Source: Methanomassiliicoccales archaeon
Lineage (GTDB): Archaea > Thermoplasmatota > Thermoplasmata > Methanomassiliicoccales > Methanomethylophilaceae
Length of the DNA stretch: 9,325 bases
Assembly (NCBI GenBank): GCA_900767505.1
Contig: CAAFZG010000111.1
Span: 1 to 9,325, forward strand
Direction: 5' to 3'
Shown here: one piece after another, positions 1 to 6,150 of the stretch
Layout: the number at the start of each line of letters is the position of its first letter
Numbering within the stretch: position 1 is the first letter of the stretch
Made by a program: the position numbers and the translations under genes
The notes under the pieces: model-generated
What the model was told of the DNA's origin: nothing
Database searches by the model: none
The model's input: only the letters and a program-made list of their open reading frames with translations

Positions 1-2
1 AC

Positions 3-1718
3 ATCCGTCCGGCCCCGAGCAAACTCGAGGATCCCGTGCAGGTCGAGGAGAAGATCCGCTCCATGATACCCGAATCCGCGGATATCTTCGACATCAACGT
101 CAGCGAGGAGACCGGGGAGGCGCTCATCGAAGCGGTCAACCCCACCGAGGTCGTCGGAAAGGAGGGACAGCTGCTCGCAGACCTGAGGAAGGAATCCGGA
201 TGGAACATCAAGGTCATCCGCGCCCCTCCGATACCGTCCAAGACCGTATCGGATGTCAGGGGATACATGAGGGCCAACCACGACGAGCGCCAGGACATGC
301 TCACATACGTCGCCCGCAGGATCGCCAGGCCCAAGCTCGAAGGCGAGCAGTGGGTCAGAGTGACAGCCATGGGAGGGTTCAGGCAGGTCGGAAGGTCCGC
401 ATCCCTGCTCACCACCAGGGAGAGCAAGATCCTCATCGACTGCGGACTCGATCCGAGCTCCGACAGCACCCCTTACTTCGCCATCCCCGAGATCCAGCCT
501 CTCTCCGATATCGACGCGGTCGTCATCACACACGCACACCTTGACCACTGCGGAACCCTTCCCGCACTGTTCAAGTACGGGTACAAGGGGCCGGTGTACT
601 GCACCCCGCCCACCAGGGACCTGATGGCCCTGCTCCAGCTGGACAACATCAAGCTCGGATTCGGGGAGAACAAGAAGACCCCCTACGAGGCCCAGCATGT
701 CAGGCAGGAGATCCTCCACACGATCACCCTGAAGTACAACGAGACCACGGACATCGCTCCGGATGTGAGGCTCACATTCCACAACGCGGGACACATCCTC
801 GGATCGGCCATCGCCCACTTCCACGTCGGAGACGGATTGCACAACGTCGCTTTCTCCGGAGATACGAAGTACGAGAAGACATGGCTGTTCAACCCCGCCA
901 CCAACAGGTTCCCGAGGCTGGAGACGCTGGTCATCGAGTCCACCTACGGAGGACACAACGACGTGCAGCCTTCCAGGAACGATGCCTCCGAACAGCTCGG
1001 ACAGTACCTCATGCAGGCATCCGAGCACGGCGGCAAGGTCCTGATCCCCGTCTTCGCGGTCGGAAGGTCCCAGGAGGTCATGCTCGTCATCGAGGAGCTT
1101 ATGCGCACCGGCAAGATCCCCAAGATGCCCGTCTACCTGGACGGAATGATCTGGGAGGCTACTGCCATCCACACCGCGTATCCCGAATACCTCAACAGCC
1201 AGCTCAGGACGCAGATCTTCCAGCAGAACGAGAACCCGTTCCTGTCCCCCGTGTTCAAAAGGGTCGAGACCGCCGACATGAGGGAGGAGATCTGTCATTC
1301 CCCGGATCCCTGCATCGTGCTCGCCACAAGCGGTATGATGTCCGGAGGACCCGTCATGGAGTACTTCCGCGAGTGGGCAGACGACGAGAAGAACTGGCTG
1401 CTCTTCGTGGGATACCAGTCCGAGGGCAGCATCGGAAGGACCATCCAGAGAGGAAGGCCCGAGATCACGATGAACATGAGGGGAAGACCGATCACCCTCA
1501 AGATCAACATGCAGAGGGAGACCGTGGACGGATTCTCCGGTCACTCCGACAGGAAGCAGCTGATGAGGTATATCTCGTCCCTCGAGCCGAAGCCGGATAA
1601 GATCATCATCGGCCACGGAGAGGACAGGAAGTGTACCGACCTCGCATCGTCGATATACAAGAAGTTCGGAATCGAGACAAAGGCACCGCTCAACCTCGAG
1701 ACCATAAGGCTCAAATGA
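3..1718 (+). CDS. Archaeal CPSF1 / FttA ribonuclease and transcription termination factor (5' partial)
   Basis: This is a KH–MBL–β-CASP protein of the archaeal CPSF73-like family, which cleaves nascent RNA at U-rich sites and ends transcription. The frame is open to the left edge. The first visible residues (IRPAPSKLED) match the linker after the first KH domain, so about 65-70 N-terminal residues lie outside the window; the GTG at 36 is internal. The second KH domain shows GKEG at 156-167. The metallo-β-lactamase part has HAHLDH at 531-548, the next metal His at 780 or 792 and Asp at 861. β-CASP motif A is the Glu in EST at 936, motif B the His in SGHSD at 1542, and motif C the His in GHGE at 1614. 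All catalytic positions are present, so the enzyme should be active. It is followed by its own U-rich terminator and converges on rubrerythrin. The family assignment is firm; the termination role comes from studied archaeal homologues. Confidence 0.95.
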   Translation: MRPAPSKLEDPVQVEEKIRSMIPESADIFDINVSEETGEALIEAVNPTEVVGKEGQLLADLRKESGWNIKVIRAPPIPSKTVSDVRGYMRANHDERQDMLTYVARRIARPKLEGEQWVRVTAMGGFRQVGRSASLLTTRESKILIDCGLDPSSDSTPYFAIPEIQPLSDIDAVVITHAHLDHCGTLPALFKYGYKGPVYCTPPTRDLMALLQLDNIKLGFGENKKTPYEAQHVRQEILHTITLKYNETTDIAPDVRLTFHNAGHILGSAIAHFHVGDGLHNVAFSGDTKYEKTWLFNPATNRFPRLETLVIESTYGGHNDVQPSRNDASEQLGQYLMQASEHGGKVLIPVFAVGRSQEVMLVIEELMRTGKIPKMPVYLDGMIWEATAIHTAYPEYLNSQLRTQIFQQNENPFLSPVFKRVETADMREEICHSPDPCIVLATSGMMSGGPVMEYFREWADDEKNWLLFVGYQSEGSIGRTIQRGRPEITMNMRGRPITLKINMQRETVDGFSGHSDRKQLMRYISSLEPKPDKIIIGHGEDRKCTDLASSIYKKFGIETKAPLNLETIRLK

Positions 1719-1725
1719 CAAAACA

Positions 1726-1757
1726 GGGGTGGACAGCCCCTTTTCTTCCCTTTTTTC
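1726..1757 (+). terminator. Terminator after aCPSF1: short GC stem plus T-rich tract
   Basis: Eight bases after the TGA stop, GGGG (1726-1729) can pair with CCCC (1737-1740) across a 7-nt loop. A run of 17 bases follows that are all T or C, mostly T (1741-1757). In archaea the U-rich tract is the main termination signal and is the kind of site aCPSF1 itself recognises. The four-base stem may be incidental. Confidence 0.7.
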
Positions 1758-1774
1758 TGAAATAATTGTAAAAT

Positions 1775-1844
1775 GATGCAGGCCCGCCATATCCCGGCGG
1801 ACCCTGCATCGGTCAAAGGTTTGTTCCGCCGTGGATCCGGCGGA
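1775..1844 (-). terminator. Tandem hairpins and T-rich tail ending the rubrerythrin transcript
   Basis: Read on the minus strand, the rubrerythrin stop is followed by a perfect 7-bp hairpin (TCCGCCG at 1825-1831 with CGGCGGA at 1838-1844). A longer one follows: GATGCAGG (1775-1782) pairs perfectly with CCTGCATC (1803-1810), with an inner CCGCC (1784-1788)/GGCGG (1796-1800) stem. Just beyond it the minus strand reads ATTTTACAATTATTT, an AT-rich tail. The two hairpins have nearly the same core, so one may be a duplicate of the other. A terminator role is inferred; a structured 3' UTR is also possible. Confidence 0.6.
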
Positions 1845-1851
1845 GATCGGA

Positions 1852-2391
1852 TCACCAGTTGGTGGCCCTGACCTCGAAGAAGGACTGTGCGTGCTTGCAC
1901 ACGGGGCACACTGCGGGTGCCTCCTCTCCGACGTGGATGTATCCGCAGTTGCGACATTTCCACATGACGACCTTGTCCTTCTTGAAGACGACTCCGTCCT
2001 CGATGTTCTTCAGAAGCGCGAGGTATCTCTCCTCGTGGTGCTTCTCGATGTCTCCGACCATCCTGAAGAGTGCGGCGATCTCGGTGAATCCCTCCTCCTC
2101 GGCCTCTTTGGCGAAGTCGGCGTACATGGTGGTGTGCTCGTAGTTCTCACCGGATGCGGCATCCTTGAGATTCTCGATGGTCTTGGGAACCTTGTTGTCG
2201 TGAAGGGCCTTGAACCAGAGCTTTGCGTGCTCCTTCTCGTTCTCGGCGGTCTCGAGGAAGATGTCGGCGATCTGCTCGTACCCTTCCTTCTTGGCCTGGG
2301 ACGCGTAGTAAGTGTATTTGTTCCTGGCCATGGACTCTCCAGCGAATGCGCTCTGGAGGTTCGCCTCTGTCTTAGAACCTTTGAATTCCAT
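1852..2391 (-). CDS. Rubrerythrin
   Basis: Cytosolic diiron peroxidase of 179 aa that reduces hydrogen peroxide to water in anaerobes, using electrons passed through its C-terminal rubredoxin-like domain. The N-terminal ferritin-like four-helix domain (about 1-135) shows AGES with Glu19, NEKEH with Glu52 and His55, Glu85, and EKHH with Glu116 and His119. The C-terminal rubredoxin domain has CRNC (Cys146, Cys149) and CPVC (Cys162, Cys165) and ends in the usual NW. Position 88 is Thr, where the well-studied Desulfovibrio enzyme has the iron ligand Glu97. The ATG is preceded by AGAGGT eight bases upstream and a TATA-like tract farther up, which fixes the start. The gene appears to be its own transcription unit: it has its own promoter, and the same-strand TPR gene lies upstream across a 107-bp gap. 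Confidence 0.96.
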   Translation of the reverse strand: MEFKGSKTEANLQSAFAGESMARNKYTYYASQAKKEGYEQIADIFLETAENEKEHAKLWFKALHDNKVPKTIENLKDAASGENYEHTTMYADFAKEAEEEGFTEIAALFRMVGDIEKHHEERYLALLKNIEDGVVFKKDKVVMWKCRNCGYIHVGEEAPAVCPVCKHAQSFFEVRATNW

Positions 2392-2395
2392 GAGA

Positions 2396-2444
2396 ATTAC
2401 CTCTGAAAATGTCGAGTAATCAGACTCTATTAATAATTTATTAA
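2396..2444 (-). promoter_or_regulatory. Rubrerythrin promoter and ribosome binding site
   Basis: The minus strand has TTAATAAATTATTAATA (2444-2428), a strong archaeal TATA-like tract centred about 45 bp before the ATG. This puts the transcript start near 2410. AGAGGT follows in the short leader, shortly before the ATG. No clear operator palindrome was seen apart from the AT-rich tract, which is itself nearly palindromic. Confidence 0.6.
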
Positions 2445-2498
2445 CGTTGTTTTCATTTTTAAGAAGCGATGAGAGATGACATCCTCCGAGAATGACGA

Positions 2499-3146
2499 TC
2501 AGTGCTTCAGCCTCTTCAGAAGGCTCACCTTAGGATTGCCGTTCCTGTCGAACTTCTCTGACATCAGCTTGTCGTAGTTCTTTCTGATCATCAGGTCGCC
2601 CGGCCTCATCTCCAGAAGGATCTCCAGCTCCTGCTTGGCCTTCGGCCAGTCCTTCAGATCGTTCAGAAGGAGAACTGAGTAGTTCTGATGGTACTCGAAC
2701 TTCCCCGGATTGGTCGCGATCGCCTTCTCATAATATTCGGCGGCACGCTTGAAATCTGTCATCTGGTATCTCAGGAACCTTGCGTACTCGCTGTAGATGT
2801 CCCCGGAAGGCTCCAAGGCGATGATCTTGTTGAACAACTCGTCGGATTCCTTGTTGTTCTTCTTGTTCATCGATGTGACGGAGACCAGCGCCTTCATCGC
2901 ATCGATGTTCTCGGGCTCCAGGTCCAGCACTATGTCGAGCTGCATCAGACCATAGGATTCGTCCTTCAGTCCGTGAATGATGATGTCTGCGAGGAGGATC
3001 CTGGGGGATACATTGTGGGGATCGGTCGAAAGATAGTCCTCGAGGGTCTTAACCGCACCCTGGGGATTCCCGCTCTCGTTCTGTCTCTTCGCCTTGGACA
3101 TCGCATCGTATGCTGGATCCGACATGAGCAGGGGTACATTATCCAT
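2499..3146 (-). CDS. Soluble TPR-repeat protein
   Basis: A protein of up to 215 aa built almost wholly of tetratricopeptide repeats. Five units of 34-35 residues can be drawn (about 11-44, 46-79, 80-113, 115-148, 150-183), each closing on a proline-containing turn (DP, EP, EP, NP, RP at 43, 78, 113, 147, 182). The repeats imply a scaffold for protein contacts; the partner is unknown. There is no signal peptide or membrane segment, and the C-terminus is basic (LLKRLKH). The start is uncertain. The ATG at 3146 has no Shine-Dalgarno site, and a TATA box lies directly against it. The in-frame ATG at 3125 sits about 25 bp after that TATA box, so a leaderless 208-aa product is more likely. The TnpB element lies just upstream and diverges from it. 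Confidence 0.85.
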   Translation of the reverse strand: MDNVPLLMSDPAYDAMSKAKRQNESGNPQGAVKTLEDYLSTDPHNVSPRILLADIIIHGLKDESYGLMQLDIVLDLEPENIDAMKALVSVTSMNKKNNKESDELFNKIIALEPSGDIYSEYARFLRYQMTDFKRAAEYYEKAIATNPGKFEYHQNYSVLLLNDLKDWPKAKQELEILLEMRPGDLMIRKNYDKLMSEKFDRNGNPKVSLLKRLKH

Positions 3147-3154
3147 TTATAAAA
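3146..3154 (-). promoter_or_regulatory. Probable TATA box of the TPR gene
   Basis: The minus strand reads TTTTATAAA, centred at about 3150. A start site 26 bp on would fall at about 3124, next to the internal in-frame ATG at 3125. This supports a leaderless mRNA. The alternative is the TATA-like sequence near 3205-3212 read leftwards, which would allow the ATG at 3146. Confidence 0.45.
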
Positions 3155-3204
3155 TACAAGGTCACCAGTGAGTTGGTGACATTTTCGGTGACCCCCCAAT
3201 TCGA

Positions 3205-3212
3205 TTTATATA
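3205..3212 (+). promoter_or_regulatory. TATA box of tnpB (leaderless start)
   Basis: TTTATATA is centred 26-27 bp before the ATG at 3235, the spacing expected when transcription starts on the start codon. This supports 3235 as the ancestral tnpB start. The sequence also reads as a TATA box on the other strand. Confidence 0.6.
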
Positions 3213-3234
3213 CTGTAACATCCACTGTTCGATC

Positions 3235-4410
3235 ATGGAGGAGCATCACAGGTACAAAGCGGTCACATACTGACTGTATCCGAATTCCACGACGACCCGG
3301 AAGCTCGAGAGTACTCTCGGCTGTTGCTGTGACCTGTACAACATGCTTCTCGAAGATGAGCTGACACACTACAGATCAGAAGGCGCGAAGAGGTCGAAGT
3401 TCGAACTGAACAGGAGGATGACCGAGATCTCCAACAAACATCCGGAGATCAAGAACGGGGCGTATTCCACCTGCCGTCGGAACGTGACCGACCGCGTCCA
3501 CAGGGCGATGAGGGGGTGCCGTCCGGGTAAGACCGGACGGCTAGTACATGTCCCGAGGTTCAGGTCCCGTAACCGCTATGACTCTTTCTGCTACGAATCC
3601 CCGCAGGGATTCGAGTTCAGGGGCGACCGCCTGCACCTACCAAAGATAGGTGACATCAGATTCCGTCACGACTACCATCCCAAGGGCGAGATGAGGACAT
3701 GCACAGTCCGCAGGGATGCCAAGGGCAAGTGGTATGCGGTCATCGTCTACAGGATGGATGTACTGGGATACGGGAAGACCGATCTCGACGGCAGGACGGA
3801 GACGGGATACGACCTCAGCCTGAGGAGCCTCGTCACCGATTCGACCGGAGAGAAGGTCGATGTTCCGGATTTCTACAAGCTCGAGAAGCCGAAGATCGCC
3901 AAGATCCAGGCAAAGATGCAGAAATACGAGCCTGGATCTCCTGGCTGGGAGAAGGAAAGGGTGAAGCTCGCCTCCGCCCATCAGGGCATCCAAAGGAGGC
4001 GGAAGGGATTCCTCCATAAGCTTGCACACGACATCGTCAGGAAGAACGACGTCATCGTGTTCGAGGAACTGAACGTCAAGAAGATGAAGGAGAGGCCGGA
4101 CCAAGGTCCGGCCGTACATGACAGATACACGGAGGCGAGCTGGGGAGAGCTCATCAGGATACTGAGGCCCAAAGCGGAGGAGGCTGGGGCCGAACTTATC
4201 CTCGTTGACCCCCGGAACACGTCGCGCACCTGCTCGGGATGCGGGAACGTGAAGGCCGATCTCCAGCTGTCCGACAGGACGTACCAATGCGATTGCTGCG
4301 GTATGGTCATGGACAGGGATCAGAACGCCGCCATCAACATATTACGCAGGGGTTTGAATACGCAGACCCTCCGCTCAGCGGTGAACGGCCGACCCTGTCG
4401 ACCACGTTAG
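3235..4410 (+). pseudogene. tnpB: TnpB RNA-guided nuclease (OrfB) with an in-frame stop at codon 13
   Basis: TnpB is the transposon-encoded, RNA-guided RuvC nuclease ancestral to Cas12. From the ATG at 3235 the frame reads MEEHHRYKAVTY, then TGA (3271-3273), then LYPNSTTTRKLE and LGCCCDLYN without any shift. That is the family's normal N-terminus (a YRLYP-like strand, then the C..LYN helix), broken by one stop where Arg is common; CGA to TGA would explain it. The rest is open to TAG at 4408. RuvC residues are intact: Asp in GYDLS (3811), Glu in FEELN (4063) and Asp in DRDQNAA (4318). The zinc ribbon has CSGC (4231-4242) and CDCC (4288-4299). Full length would be 391 codons, normal for TnpB. 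The first usable start after the stop is ATG 3343, giving 355 aa without the first β-strand and part of the next helix. It is probably inactive unless the stop is read through. Confidence 0.8.
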
Positions 4411-4455
4411 AAGGAGACGGCGCGAGGTCACGAAGTCACCAATACGCTGATCACC
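4357..4455 (+). ncRNA. Possible TnpB guide RNA (omega RNA / reRNA) scaffold
   Basis: TnpB guide RNAs normally span the 3' end of tnpB and the right end of the element. Here two hairpins sit in tandem over the end of the gene: CCGC-TCA-GCGG (4371-4381), and GGCCGAC/GTCGACC (4387-4403) with one mismatch. A weaker GGTCA/TGATC pairing (4426-4453) follows. AATACGC occurs at both 4357 and 4441. If the right end is near 4455, the guide would begin in the host sequence just after it. This is inferred from position and folding only; the boundaries are guesses. Confidence 0.35.
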
Positions 4456-4462
4456 TAACATT

Positions 4463-4511
4463 CTATAAAGAATGAGCGAACGACACAACACCATTATGTG
4501 AGTGCTGGTGA
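4463..4511 (+). promoter_or_regulatory. Promoter and ribosome binding site of the 127-aa membrane protein
   Basis: CTATAAAG (4463-4470) lies in the loop of a small hairpin (CATTC 4459-4463 with GAATG 4470-4474). It would start a transcript near 4492. GGTGA at 4507-4511 is a Shine-Dalgarno match 12 bases before the ATG at 4524. The TATA box abuts the inferred right end of the TnpB element. Confidence 0.45.
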
Positions 4512-4523
4512 ATCGGGGCATCG

Positions 4524-4907
4524 ATGGGAGCAAAATACGCTTTGAAATCGTTCATCGGAGGTGTGGTGCTCACACTGATCCTCGTCGTCATCGTACCTGT
4601 CGTGATGAATTCCATCATCGCGGGATACGTCAGGGAGATGGTCGGGGACACCACGTTCCTGATCCTTTCTTCGGACATCATAGTGAATCTGCTGATATGG
4701 GCGATCCTGACAGGATTCATGATCCTGCTCGGGGCAGGAGGCATACTGAAAAGATACGGCATCCTCGGAATGTTGGGGCTGATCGTCGCATATTGGCTTC
4801 TCGGCGATGTCACCGATGCCACGATCCCTCTGGCGACGCTTGCCATCGTCCTCGTGCTGTCCAAGACCATGAGAATGAAGAAGGAGAAGAAGCGCAACGC
4901 GGAATGA
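4524..4907 (+). CDS. Small four-helix membrane protein, unknown function
   Basis: A 127-aa integral membrane protein that I do not recognise. Four hydrophobic segments lie at about 9-32, 50-72, 78-94 and 98-114. Short polar links separate them, and a strongly basic C-terminal tail (RMKKEKKR) should face the cytoplasm; with four segments the N-terminus would be cytoplasmic too. There are no cysteines, no metal motif and no enzymatic signature. The start has GGTGA upstream and a TATA box at 4464. Its stop lies two bases from the stop of the converging larger membrane protein. A gene is well supported by the clean hydropathy pattern and upstream signals; its role is open. Confidence 0.75.
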   Translation: MGAKYALKSFIGGVVLTLILVVIVPVVMNSIIAGYVREMVGDTTFLILSSDIIVNLLIWAILTGFMILLGAGGILKRYGILGMLGLIVAYWLLGDVTDATIPLATLAIVLVLSKTMRMKKEKKRNAE

Positions 4908-4909
4908 GC

Positions 4910-6061
4910 TCAGCTCTTCCCGTTCCTCTTCCCCATCTCCTCCGCGAACGAATCGCATATCGAATCGCGGACGTTCTCATGGAATGAATTGGCGTAGAAC
5001 GCTCCGTATATCATCGAAGTGACGAGAAGCGGAAGAAGGAACGACACATACACCTTGATGATGTCGATGATGCTGTTCCCCATGTATATCGACAGGATGA
5101 ACATCATCATGAACGCACCGAGTGCGACGAATGTCGAGAACAGCCTGTTCTTGGCCCCTTTCCAAAGATAATAGTCCCTCGGAGCATCGGAGCGCACCTT
5201 GGCCCCCAGACCGCGGACGATCTGCCAGGGAAGCAGGAGCGCAGGGGTGAACATGGAGAGCATCAGCATTATGGCCAGCATGGTCTTCCAGCCGATGACG
5301 TTGATCAGCAGCGGATTCAGGAATATGTATGAGGAGATCATGAGTCCGAGAAGGAACAGGTACATCGATATGCTCGATGCGGTCCTGAAATCGTATTTGT
5401 GACTGTTCCTGACCGGCTCCACGACGACCTCCTTCACATCTATTATGTCGGGGACCATGAAGAATGACTCGGACTTCCCTCTGATACCCTTGTCTGCGTG
5501 CTCCTGCATCGTGAACAGGACCGAGGGGATATAGCGCTTCATGTATCCGCATATGACCGATAACACACCCATGGATGTGAAGAACAGGACGCAGAGCGTC
5601 CCCAAGAATCCCAGAACGAACTGCATCATCGGTGATACGGAGACGTTCAGATACGTCAGAACACCGATTATGGCATCGGCATAGTAGACCTGACCCATCA
5701 TCCTGCCGGATATCCACAGTATACAGGTCAGCAGCGTGGTGAACGCGAGCACCGCCCACAGACTGAACACCCCTTTCTCGGAGTAGTATGTGCACGGAAC
5801 ACCGATTATGGCGAAGCCCGTCACGAACAGAAGGCACAGGACCTCGATCAGCCTGGAGAATGTGAAGACGCCCTGGGCGAACACGATGAACACCCACAGG
5901 ACAAGGCATACCACTACGAAATACGGGAAGATGTCCAGAAGCTTCCTGCTGAAATCCTCCCTCTCCACCGACGGCTTCCTGCTGCTGGGGAGCCTGTCGG
6001 CGGCCTTGTCGATGATCTCGTTGAGGTTCTCAAGCCTCTCAGGCATGTGCCCGCTTTCCAT
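4910..6061 (-). CDS. Polytopic membrane protein, about nine TM helices, unknown function
   Basis: A 383-aa membrane protein that I cannot assign to a family. A charged cytosolic N-terminus of about 44 residues is followed by hydrophobic segments at about 45-65, 70-92, 97-117, 127-144 and 147-173. A soluble loop follows (about 174-228, with DIIDVKEVVVEPV), then segments at 229-250, 259-282, 307-327 and 331-355, and a charged tail. The 5+4 layout round a central loop could suit a transporter or an envelope protein; no transport motif is visible. I chose ATG 6061 because GAGGT lies 10 bases upstream. The frame continues up to a TTG at 6094, which lacks such support and would add 11 residues. It diverges from HMG-CoA reductase across 89 bp and converges on the 127-aa membrane protein. 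Confidence 0.8.
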   Translation of the reverse strand: MESGHMPERLENLNEIIDKAADRLPSSRKPSVEREDFSRKLLDIFPYFVVVCLVLWVFIVFAQGVFTFSRLIEVLCLLFVTGFAIIGVPCTYYSEKGVFSLWAVLAFTTLLTCILWISGRMMGQVYYADAIIGVLTYLNVSVSPMMQFVLGFLGTLCVLFFTSMGVLSVICGYMKRYIPSVLFTMQEHADKGIRGKSESFFMVPDIIDVKEVVVEPVRNSHKYDFRTASSISMYLFLLGLMISSYIFLNPLLINVIGWKTMLAIMLMLSMFTPALLLPWQIVRGLGAKVRSDAPRDYYLWKGAKNRLFSTFVALGAFMMMFILSIYMGNSIIDIIKVYVSFLLPLLVTSMIYGAFYANSFHENVRDSICDSFAEEMGKRNGKS

Positions 6062-6120
6062 GATTTGTGATACCTCATCCAATAGAAAAAGCAATCCCAG
6101 GACGCATTCGGCATCGACTG

Positions 6121-6148
6121 TTCTTTATCTGTGTTGAATCATGGAGGT
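6121..6148 (+). promoter_or_regulatory. Promoter region of HMG-CoA reductase
   Basis: TTCTTTATCT (6121-6130) is centred about 25 bp before the ATG at 6151, the spacing of a leaderless start. GGAGG (6143-6147) is also present, but only three bases separate it from the ATG, which is short for a Shine-Dalgarno site. The 89-bp gap must also hold the divergent promoter of the large membrane protein. Confidence 0.5.
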
Positions 6149-6150
6149 TC

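Larger units (their letters stand above)
3160..4455 (+). mobile_element. Solitary TnpB element, IS200/IS605 family (IS1341-like), ends approximate
   Basis: The element carries only a tnpB gene; no TnpA (Y1 HUH transposase) frame is present. It would therefore depend on a TnpA elsewhere for movement. At the left, GGTCACC (3160-3166), GGTGAC (3175-3180) and GGTGACC (3187-3193) form alternative 6-7 bp hairpins, as expected of subterminal IS605 structures. At the right, GGTCAC (4426-4431), GTCACC (4435-4440) and ATCACC (4450-4455) recur. GGTCA can pair with TGATC around 4426-4453 with one G-U pair. The exact cleavage sites cannot be set by eye because this family makes no target duplication. The flanks are the TPR gene promoter and the promoter of a small membrane protein, so the element sits between two host genes without breaking either. 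Confidence 0.6.

Noticed and set aside
1831..2406. Long plus-strand open frame (191 codons) opposite rubrerythrin
   Set aside because: It is the antisense shadow of a clear rubrerythrin gene. Its Leu/Val/Gly-rich translation has no family features and it has no promoter or ribosome site.
3271..3273. TGA in tnpB as a selenocysteine codon
   Set aside because: The family has Arg or a similar residue here, not Cys; the site is far from any active site; and I saw no case for a SECIS element. A nonsense change is simpler.
3147..4523. CRISPR-like or toxin–antitoxin content near the GTCACC repeats
   Set aside because: The repeats are 6-7 bp, irregularly spaced and confined to the element's ends. 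They fit transposon subterminal hairpins better than a CRISPR array.
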